Positions 1-6,469 of a stretch of DNA of 64,000 bases are shown one piece after another (within the stretch, counting starts at the first letter, position 1; each line of letters begins with the position of its first letter). Location: positions 62,001 to 126,000 of the forward strand of contig JACKOJ010000007.1 of the NCBI GenBank assembly GCA_024234325.1. The letters run 5' to 3'. This DNA is from Pseudomonadales bacterium. GTDB lineage: Bacteria > Pseudomonadota > Gammaproteobacteria > Pseudomonadales > Pseudohongiellaceae. The position numbers were made by a program, and so were the translations under genes. The notes beneath the pieces were generated by a model, which saw nothing but the letters and a program-made list of their open reading frames with translations, searched no databases and had not been told where the DNA came from.

Positions 1-432
1 CCTTAGTCGGATACACTCCGATTCGAGGCCGGGCAGAATCCCCCATTGTTGTGAATTGCAGTTAGTCCTTAGTCGGATACACTATCCCAAGATGCCGAGC
101 CGCTCCCGCAACAGTTGTGAATTGCAGTTAGTCCTTAGTCGGATACACTGCGACAACAGGCGTTTATCAACGCTGTCCAGTTGTGAATTGCAGTTAGTCC
201 TTAGTCGGATACACTCCTCGGCCATGCGTGTCCATGCGCCAATCGGTTGTGAATTGCAGTTAGTCCTTAGTCGGATACACTACAAAACAGGCCCATCATC
301 CTCGTGCCATTGTTGTGAATTGCAGTTAGTCCTTAGTCGGATACACTGGGACATCGTGTGGGACGAGTCCGCCTGGAGTTGTGAATTGCAGTTAGTCCTT
401 AGTCGGATACACTGATATTCGGGAAACATGGA
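1..432 (+). CRISPR. CRISPR array, segment A (left end cut by window edge)
   Basis: Six full identical 36-nt repeats start at 48, 114, 180, 246, 312 and 378, after a partial repeat (last 17 nt) at 1-17. The repeat begins GTTGTGAATTGC and ends CCTTAGTCGGATACACT. Spacers between them are 30 nt. The fragment at 414-432 is the first 19 nt of a spacer interrupted by an IS element; its other 11 nt are at 1638-1648. The plus strand is taken as the crRNA strand because the tracrRNA at 9582-9686 pairs with it. The array continues to the left of the window. Confidence 0.98.
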
Positions 433-480
433 TGACCTTTCCCCTGAGTTAGTACCACTTTCTCAATGAGATAATCCATA

Positions 481-1299
481 TTAGGCAGCCTTTTCTGCAA
501 AGGCCACAGGGGTCAAATACTTCAGTGAGCTGTGTGGTCGCTCATAGTTGAAATGATGGCGCCACTGATCAATCTCATAGCGAGCCTCTTCGATCGACCG
601 GAACCATTGTTGGTTCAGGCAGCTATCTCGAAACTTCCCGTTTAGACTTTCAACAAACGCATTTTGCGTCGGCTTTCCTGGTTGAATGAAATTCAGTCGT
701 ACACTCGTCTCTTTGCTCCAGAAAAACATTGCCTTGCTGGTGAATTCGGTGCCGTTGTCGCAAGTAATGCTATCGGGGCGGCCTCTGGAGTCGATGAGTT
801 GATTTAAAAAACGAGCAACCCGAGCCCCACTGATTGAGAATTCGGTAAGTTGACCCACCACCTCTCGACTGAAGTCATCCACTACGTTCAGCACCCTGAA
901 CCGGCGACCATTACTGAGCTGGTCAGCGACAAAGTCCATAGACCAACGCTCATTCACTCCCGATGGAGAGTCCATGACCAGCATTGGGCGAGTCAGCTTC
1001 TTCCGCCTCTTGGTTCGCACCTGAAGCCCCTCTTCGGTGTAGATCCGATAGGTGCGCTTCTTGTTGGTAACCATACCCTCGGCCTTTAGCAGTCCATGCA
1101 GCAGCAGATAGCCATACCGAGAATACTGTGCCGCCAGTTGCTTTAGCCGAGCCCTAAGCGCCTGATCGTCGCATCCCTTGCTCTCGTATCGATAGCCAGT
1201 TCGACTCAGCTTGGCTAGCTGACATGCTCGCCGCTCACTCAAACCGAAAGTATCGATCAGATAGCTGGCAACGGGCTTGCGCTCGACTGGCTTTACCAC
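481..1299 (-). CDS. IS3-family transposase OrfB (DDE catalytic part)
   Basis: Catalytic half of the IS transposase, which cuts and joins DNA ends during transposition. An N-terminal HTH_21-like region (SERRACQLAKLSRTGYRY) is followed by an RNase H-like integrase core. The DDE triad is visible: Asp in ERWSMDFVADQL, Asp in SITCDNGTEFTS, and Glu in NAFVESLNGKFRD. The listed start is GTG, but the protein is most likely made as an OrfAB fusion by -1 slippage on AAAAAAG (1299-1305), where orfA overlaps it. Length of 272 aa is normal for the family. Confidence 0.95.
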   Translation of the reverse strand: MVKPVERKPVASYLIDTFGLSERRACQLAKLSRTGYRYESKGCDDQALRARLKQLAAQYSRYGYLLLHGLLKAEGMVTNKKRTYRIYTEEGLQVRTKRRKKLTRPMLVMDSPSGVNERWSMDFVADQLSNGRRFRVLNVVDDFSREVVGQLTEFSISGARVARFLNQLIDSRGRPDSITCDNGTEFTSKAMFFWSKETSVRLNFIQPGKPTQNAFVESLNGKFRDSCLNQQWFRSIEEARYEIDQWRHHFNYERPHSSLKYLTPVAFAEKAA

Positions 1300-1556
1300 T
1301 TTTTTGAAAGCACATCCTTCATGGCTTCCACTTCGAGCAGCTTCTCTGCCAACAAGCGTTTGAGACGACTATTCTCTGACTCTAGCTCCTTCAGGCGTTT
1401 GGCCTCATTGACCTCAAGGCCAGCATACTTCGAGCGCCAGTTGTAAAAGGTACCTTCTGATATCGCCAATTCCCGGCAAATGTCACTCACCTTGGTACCA
1501 GCTTCATGCCGCTTGATGGCCTTGATGATCTGTTCTTCTGTGTATCGCTTCTTCAT
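1293..1556 (-). CDS. IS3-family transposase OrfA (DNA-binding part)
   Basis: 87-aa protein with an N-terminal helix-turn-helix (TEEQIIKAIKRHEAGTKVSDI, then LAISEGTFYNWRSKY) and a C-terminal leucine-zipper-like coiled coil (LKELESENSRLKRLLAEKLLEVE). It recognises the IS ends and dimerises. It ends LSKKW just after the A6G heptamer, overlapping orfB by 7 nt in the -1 frame, the usual IS3-family arrangement for making OrfAB. The sequence resembles IS407-group OrfA. Confidence 0.94.
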   Translation of the reverse strand: MKKRYTEEQIIKAIKRHEAGTKVSDICRELAISEGTFYNWRSKYAGLEVNEAKRLKELESENSRLKRLLAEKLLEVEAMKDVLSKKW

Positions 1557-1637
1557 AGCAGTGAGATCTCCTTAGCGGTAGATTACTTGGAAATCTCATT
1601 AAGATCATGGTGCTAAATTCGGGGGAAAGGTCATGGA

Positions 1638-2830
1638 GTCACCAACTAGTTGTGAATTGCAGTTAGTCCTTAGTCGGATACACTTCATGGCGTTGATCGT
1701 TACATCAGCGCCCGTTGTGAATTGCAGTTAGTCCTTAGTCGGATACACTCCAGAACGATAAGTCTTGTTTCTCACATTGGTTGTGAATTGCAGTTAGTCC
1801 TTAGTCGGATACACTTTCGTGGATTCGCTTGTGAAGCAGGCGGCAGTTGTGAATTGCAGTTAGTCCTTAGTCGGATACACTTCTTCAGGATGGGAGTAGC
1901 CCAGCGCTCTAGTTGTGAATTGCAGTTAGTCCTTAGTCGGATACACTCGCCATACCCGCGCACGTCTTCAAGGTGCAGTTGTGAATTGCAGTTAGTCCTT
2001 AGTCGGATACACTTGAAAGGCCGAGCTGCTGGTTCCACCCGCGGTTGTGAATTGCAGTTAGTCCTTAGTCGGATACACTGTTCGTCGTCGTTCGGCTTGT
2101 AGCCGGCATGTTGTGAATTGCAGTTAGTCCTTAGTCGGATACACTAGAGACTGTCTGGCCCCTGCCGCAGTGTCCGTTGTGAATTGCAGTTAGTCCTTAG
2201 TCGGATACACTACCTCCGCGAACGCGCTATGGAGCTTGTAGGTTGTGAATTGCAGTTAGTCCTTAGTCGGATACACTTACTAAGGCAGGGGATATGGAAA
2301 GTCCTTGGTTGTGAATTGCAGTTAGTCCTTAGTCGGATACACTCACCGGCGCAATGTATATGGCCTATCTCTGGTTGTGAATTGCAGTTAGTCCTTAGTC
2401 GGATACACTAGTACCGCGTAAGCCCCCTGACGCTGCTCAGTTGTGAATTGCAGTTAGTCCTTAGTCGGATACACTCGCGCGCAGCATCACCCTTCTCGGC
2501 ACGCGGTTGTGAATTGCAGTTAGTCCTTAGTCGGATACACTAGACTGGCCAGCCTAGCATGGCAACTGGCGGTTGTGAATTGCAGTTAGTCCTTAGTCGG
2601 ATACACTCTGTCTACTTCAACCCCGAGATTCACGAGGTTGTGAATTGCAGTTAGTCCTTAGTCGGATACACTGAGATACTCGGAGCCCGCGCAGACTCTT
2701 TCGTTGTGAATTGCAGTTAGTCCTTAGTCGGATACACTGCGGTGAGGCTTGTGCCGGCGCGGGATGCGGTTGTGAATTGCAGTTAGTCCTTAGTCGGATA
2801 CACTAGTGTAACGTAGGTTCAAATCCTGTG
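1638..2830 (+). CRISPR. CRISPR array, segment B (between the two IS elements)
   Basis: Eighteen identical 36-nt repeats, first at 1649-1684 and last at 2769-2804, mostly at a 66-bp period. Seventeen complete spacers lie between them; most are 30 nt, two (1685-1713 and 2608-2636) are 29 nt. 1638-1648 is the tail of the IS-interrupted spacer. 2805-2830 is spacer-like sequence running into the second IS. It contains GGTTCAAATCC (2816-2826), the consensus of a tRNA T-arm. Confidence 0.98.
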
Positions 2831-2862
2831 TAGTTGCCCCCGCTAAACCGGACACCACCCTT

Positions 2863-3681
2863 TTAGCCAGCGGACATCATTAATGCTCGATATTCGCGTG
2901 GCGATTTCATTTTAAGACCCTTATGTGGATGAGTCTCATTGTAATCTTCTATCCAGTGCGCCAGTTTCTCCATGACGGTTCTGGCATCCGGCAGGTCGTT
3001 CAGATAAACGTAATCGCGCTTGAAGGTTTTCACAAACGCTTCTGCCATCCCGTTGCTCTGAGGGCTGCGGATCGGCGTGGTGCACACAATAAAGCCGAGC
3101 TTTTTGGCAAAGTCTCGCGTTTCCTTCTTGATGTAACAACTGCCATTATCAGTCAACCACTCGATAGGGTGCGGCGTTTTGATCGAGCTGCCAAAGCGGT
3201 ATTCCAGACTTTCCACCAGAAGATCCTGAACCATCTCGCCACTGATCCCGGCCGTGGTGGCCACATAGCGCATCAATTCACGATCACAGCAATCCAGGCT
3301 GAAGGCTACACGGACAACTTCACCATTCCAGCACCTGATCTCAAAACCATCAGAGCACCATCGCAAATTGGACTTCAAAGTAATGACAGTGCCATTGTGG
3401 CAACGCTCGTCCACGCGCCCGGTGTACCTGGGCAGCAGCAACTCATTTTTCTTCATGATCCGGTAAATGCGTTTATGGTTTACCGGCGGCTCATTAGCTG
3501 CGCGTCGCAATCGGTTCAACCTGGCGGTCACTCGCCGGTAACCATTGCTGGCTCTCTTGGCACAGACGCTGGTGATGGCCGGCAGCAGCGCTTCATCAGC
3601 AACCATGTCGTACCTCACCGGGCGTCCCGTCTGACGCCCCTGCAGGCGATCTATCAGATTGGAGCGCGAGACCTGCAGCAC
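2863..3681 (-). CDS. IS2-group transposase OrfB (DDE catalytic part)
   Basis: 272 aa counted from a GTG codon. The integrase core shows Asp in LRWCSDGFEIRC, Asp in WLTDNGSCYI and Glu in SNGMAEAFVKTFKRD, the DDE triad with IS2-type context (WCSDGFE, WLTDNGSCY). The N-terminal part (ASNGYRRVTARLNR, HKRIYRIMKKNELLL) is the usual IS2 OrfB pattern. It is probably produced by -1 frameshifting from orfA at 3741-3747: reading on in the -1 frame after AAAAAAG gives an open bridge (KVDIAHAVAATGRFAVKRV) into this frame. Confidence 0.94.
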   Translation of the reverse strand: MLQVSRSNLIDRLQGRQTGRPVRYDMVADEALLPAITSVCAKRASNGYRRVTARLNRLRRAANEPPVNHKRIYRIMKKNELLLPRYTGRVDERCHNGTVITLKSNLRWCSDGFEIRCWNGEVVRVAFSLDCCDRELMRYVATTAGISGEMVQDLLVESLEYRFGSSIKTPHPIEWLTDNGSCYIKKETRDFAKKLGFIVCTTPIRSPQSNGMAEAFVKTFKRDYVYLNDLPDARTVMEKLAHWIEDYNETHPHKGLKMKSPREYRALMMSAG

Positions 3682-3695
3682 CTGCGCTACCCGTT

Positions 3696-4073
3696 TTACA
3701 GCGAATCGTCCGGTGGCAGCAACGGCATGCGCGATATCAACTTTTTTGCCTGCGCCACCTCAAGCGCCTCACGAAGGATCTCCGCCTCCATGGTTTTGCG
3801 TCCCAGCATGCGCTCAAGTTCACGAACCTTTTTATTCAGCGCCTTCACTTCCGAGGCACTGACCACCTCGTCGCCCGACTCAATGGCCGAGTATCCACCA
3901 TCGTTCATCAGCTTCTTCCACTTAAACAACAGGCTGGCAGATATACCATGCCTTCGAGCAACGAGCGAGACTGACATGCCCGGCTTGAGGCACTCGGCCA
4001 CCATCACCGCTTTCTCTTCTGCGGTGTACCGTCTGCGCCGCTGTACCCCGGTGATAACTTCGATTCTATTCAT
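3696..4073 (-). CDS. IS2-group transposase OrfA (DNA-binding part)
   Basis: 125 aa from the ATG at 4073, chosen because AAGGAG lies just upstream and the sequence then begins MNRIEVITGVQRRRRYTAEE, like other IS2-type OrfA proteins. An HTH (MSVSLVARRHGISASLLFKWKK) is followed by a coiled coil (EVKALNKKVRELERML). The reading frame ends 15 bases before the nominal orfB start, past the A6G slippery site used to make OrfAB. Confidence 0.92.
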   Translation of the reverse strand: MNRIEVITGVQRRRRYTAEEKAVMVAECLKPGMSVSLVARRHGISASLLFKWKKLMNDGGYSAIESGDEVVSASEVKALNKKVRELERMLGRKTMEAEILREALEVAQAKKLISRMPLLPPDDSL

Positions 4074-4149
4074 GCTTGGACACTCCTTAAGCCTAGTGCT
4101 ATGCCTAGGTCCTAACATCAAACGAAGTGTCCGGTTTAATTGGGGGCTA

Positions 4150-5188
4150 GTTCACGTTACTGGCGGTTGTGAATTGCAGTTAGTCCTTAGTCGGATACAC
4201 TGAAGACCTCAGCGGTGTCGATCGCCAACGGTTGTGAATTGCAGTTAGTCCTTAGTCGGATACACTGATTGCCACACTCAACATAATCCGCGCTGGTTGT
4301 GAATTGCAGTTAGTCCTTAGTCGGATACACTGCCCTGATGCGTACAGATCGCGGATAATTTGTTGTGAATTGCAGTTAGTCCTTAGTCGGATACACTAGA
4401 AAGCCGCGCTGGTAGATAAGGTAGTTAGTTGTGAATTGCAGTTAGTCCTTAGTCGGATACACTGAGACAGCCTCAGACTCCTTGGCGTCCGTGGTTGTGA
4501 ATTGCAGTTAGTCCTTAGTCGGATACACTTCGCTGGCGGCTGGGTATGAATTCCACTCCGTTGTGAATTGCAGTTAGTCCTTAGTCGGATACACTTGATT
4601 CTATGTTGATTTACGTGGATTCGTTGTTGTGAATTGCAGTTAGTCCTTAGTCGGATACACTCCGCCGTTTGCTTCCCACGTGTCCAGCGTAGTTGTGAAT
4701 TGCAGTTAGTCCTTAGTCGGATACACTATGTGGCGATAATACCGCTTATTCGGTTGGGTTGTGAATTGCAGTTAGTCCTTAGTCGGATACACTAAAGGAG
4801 CAAGAGCATGGCGCAACGCGGAGGTTGTGAATTGCAGTTAGTCCTTAGTCGGATACACTGGGGGAGTGTGAAGAATGCAAACTCCCAAGGTTGTGAATTG
4901 CAGTTAGTCCTTAGTCGGATACACTGCCTGGAGGACGTATTCTGATGCGCCTCAGTTGTGAATTGCAGTTAGTCCTTAGTCGGATACACTCAGCTTGACG
5001 AAAACGAAAGCATCTACATCGTTGTGAATTGCAGTTAGTCCTTAGTCGGATACACTTGAACAAGATCGATGCCATGCTCGGATTCAGTTGTGAATTGCAG
5101 TTAGTCCTTAGTCGGATACACTCCTTCTACAAGGGTTGTCATCTGCTGGAACGTTGTGAATTGCAGTTAGTCCTTAGTCGGATACACT
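4150..5188 (+). CRISPR. CRISPR array, segment C (cas-proximal end)
   Basis: Sixteen identical 36-nt repeats from 4166-4201 to 5153-5188 with fifteen complete 29-30 nt spacers. 4150-4165 is a 16-nt remnant of another spacer next to the IS. The last repeat (5153-5188) is perfect, with no degenerate terminal repeat. Only about 50 bp of AT-rich sequence separates it from the cas2 stop codon. Spacer 4794-4823 looks like a gene start (AAAGGAG then GCATGGCGCAA), consistent with capture from a protein-coding phage or plasmid gene. Confidence 0.98.
5161..5188 (+). promoter_or_regulatory. promoter-like -35/-10 inside the CRISPR repeat (representative copy)
   Basis: Every repeat holds TTGCAG (repeat positions 9-14) and, 16 bp on, TACACT (positions 31-36). 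These resemble sigma-70 -35 and -10 boxes, placed so that transcription would begin a few bases into the next spacer. Repeat-internal promoters ending in a -10 box are established for type II-C arrays of Neisseria and Campylobacter. Here both boxes are imperfect, so function is inferred. Confidence 0.45.
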
Positions 5189-5234
5189 ACCTGCGATTTA
5201 TCTACTTGATTTACAAGGAAAACAAGAAAGTTCT

Positions 5235-5265
5235 CTCCGCTACAAAAACTCCATTTGTAGCGGAG
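5235..5265. terminator. 12-bp perfect hairpin over the cas2 stop codon, between convergent array and cas operon
   Basis: CTCCGCTACAAA and TTTGTAGCGGAG form a perfect 12-bp stem with a 7-nt loop. The stem contains the last cas2 codons and its stop (5240-5242). Neither side has a long T-run, so this may be a weak or bidirectional terminator, or an mRNA 3'-end stabiliser. It sits where array (plus) and cas (minus) transcripts would meet. Confidence 0.6.
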
Positions 5266-5572
5266 CACTTTCTGTTGGTTGACGCTTTTTCCCAAAATAG
5301 ACCTCAATCTTGCCAAATTGCTGATCTGTTATTTTGACGATTCGAACCTCCCCATCTGGAGGCAAACTACTTTTGACCCGTCTCACGTGGACTGTAGCGT
5401 TTTCGTCACTGGCACAATGTCGCATATAAACGGAATATTGCATCATCGTAAAGCTGTCACTTAAGAGAGCCTTACGAAATTGCGTGTATTGCCTTCGTGC
5501 CGTCTTGGTATCCGTCGGCAAATCAAAAAGAACGATAATCCACACGGTCTTTACACCACCGTAGGTCTCCAT
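5240..5572 (-). CDS. cas2: CRISPR-associated endoribonuclease Cas2 (type II)
   Basis: 110-aa Cas2, the small ferredoxin-fold partner of Cas1 in the spacer-integration complex. The first beta strand carries WIIVLFDLPTDTKTARRQY, with the FDLP aspartate conserved in Cas2. SDSFTMMQYSVYMRHC follows as usual in type II Cas2. It lies 3 nt after cas1 in the same operon and is the last cas gene. There is no Csn2 or Cas4 nearby, which makes the system subtype II-C. The stop codon lies in a strong hairpin. Confidence 0.97.
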   Translation of the reverse strand: METYGGVKTVWIIVLFDLPTDTKTARRQYTQFRKALLSDSFTMMQYSVYMRHCASDENATVHVRRVKSSLPPDGEVRIVKITDQQFGKIEVYFGKKRQPTESAPLQMEFL

Positions 5573-5575
5573 CCT

Positions 5576-6469
5576 CTAGAACTCAAACCGCTTTGGGTAA
5601 AGCAAAGTGGTTGTCTTGTCTGTATGTGCCTCTTTCAATCGAGCGGCCATAAAATGCACTGCCACCATCAGAGGCATTTTACGCTTCTCAAACAGCACAC
5701 CCTGACCAAGCATAGCCAAGAACACTTGCTTAGTGTCTTTGGTGATCTCAGGCTCTATAGCGACTCGTTGTAACTCGAAAACCTTCCAATCTACCCAAGG
5801 CCGGAAAGGTTCCATTACATCGTCAGCAAGGCACAAACCGTTGTATTGATTCTTGTGATGCAAACCAATAGCCGGGTGTAATCCAGTACCAACTATAGCT
5901 CTTGCAACCATAGCACGCACAATGGAATAGCCATAATTCAACAAACTGTTAGCTCCACTATCGGCCGGATTCCTTCTAAAGGATTTTCCCATTAACAACG
6001 GCCAATATTGACGGGCAGCCTGCGCTTCACAATTATCCGTGTCACCACTCTTCACCTTCTTCAGCAAACGCCTCAAACCTTCTGCACTGCATCCAGCTCT
6101 ATCCAATGTAGCTATCTGCTGAGTGATTTTTTCTTTCACTACCTGCTGCCACAGACGTTTTCGGGCAGGTATAGTAATGGAGAGTTGCTCACGTAACACC
6201 TTAGTATGCAGGCTATGCCCTTCCCACAGAGGAAGAGTAATGGAAATAGGCAGATGACGCTCATCACAAAATAGCACTACGGCGTTGTTCTGTTGACAAA
6301 CCTTAATCGCCGCTTGAGTAACCACAATAGCTGGGTGGTCCAATATCAATACGCCCAAATCCTCAACTGATATCCGAGCAATGGTTTCTTTATTCCGATC
6401 TACACAGAGCTGATTATGCTCAACGTACAAATAGGATGGCTCGCTGATATCAATCACTCGTTTGATCAT
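5576..6469 (-). CDS. cas1: CRISPR-associated endonuclease/integrase Cas1 (type II)
   Basis: 297-aa Cas1 integrase, which with Cas2 inserts new spacers into the array. Conserved type II features are visible: EDLGVLILDHPAIVVT near the N-terminus, NSLLNYGYSIVRAMVARAIV in the helical domain, and the metal-site region GLHPAIGLHHKNQYN followed by ADDVMEPFRPWVD. The start overlaps the end of cas9 by 20 nt, so the two are translationally close. Length is normal and no lesions are seen, so adaptation is probably intact. Confidence 0.98.
   Translation of the reverse strand: MIKRVIDISEPSYLYVEHNQLCVDRNKETIARISVEDLGVLILDHPAIVVTQAAIKVCQQNNAVVLFCDERHLPISITLPLWEGHSLHTKVLREQLSITIPARKRLWQQVVKEKITQQIATLDRAGCSAEGLRRLLKKVKSGDTDNCEAQAARQYWPLLMGKSFRRNPADSGANSLLNYGYSIVRAMVARAIVGTGLHPAIGLHHKNQYNGLCLADDVMEPFRPWVDWKVFELQRVAIEPEITKDTKQVFLAMLGQGVLFEKRKMPLMVAVHFMAARLKEAHTDKTTTLLYPKRFEF

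Larger units (their letters stand above)
433..1633 (-). mobile_element. IS3-family insertion sequence, IS407-like group, inside a CRISPR spacer
   Basis: A 1201-bp element with ends TGACCTTTCCCC (left) and GGGGGAAAGGTCA (right), near-perfect inverted repeats. It is flanked by the 4-bp direct repeat TGGA (429-432 and 1634-1637). Removing the element and one TGGA restores a spacer of exactly 30 nt, which confirms both boundaries. It carries orfA and orfB with an A6G frameshift heptamer at 1299-1305. The 4-bp duplication, TGA-type ends and OrfA sequence fit the IS407 group. Nothing looks broken, so it may be active. Confidence 0.95.
2831..4149 (-). mobile_element. IS3-family insertion sequence, IS2-like group, in the CRISPR array
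   Basis: About 1.32 kb. Left end TAGTTGCCCCCGCTAAACC and right end (complement) TAGCCCCCAATTAAACC form imperfect inverted repeats sharing TAAACCGGACAC. TAG tips and a GCCCCC block also occur at IS2 ends. orfA and orfB are joined by an A6G heptamer (3741-3747). No flanking duplication is evident, and the spacer-like flanks (26 nt left, 16 nt right) are too long to be one 30-nt spacer, so the left boundary is uncertain by a few bases and the site looks rearranged. Confidence 0.88.

Noticed and set aside
2816..2834. A real tRNA gene fragment at the left IS2 border
   Set aside because: Only the T-arm consensus is present; the upstream 11 nt follow directly after a CRISPR repeat, so it is better explained as spacer sequence.
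56..5220. Open frames encoding repeated MQLVLSRIH / CELQLVLSRIH peptides
   Set aside because: They are translations of the CRISPR repeat on either strand; spacers vary freely between copies and there is no ribosome site.
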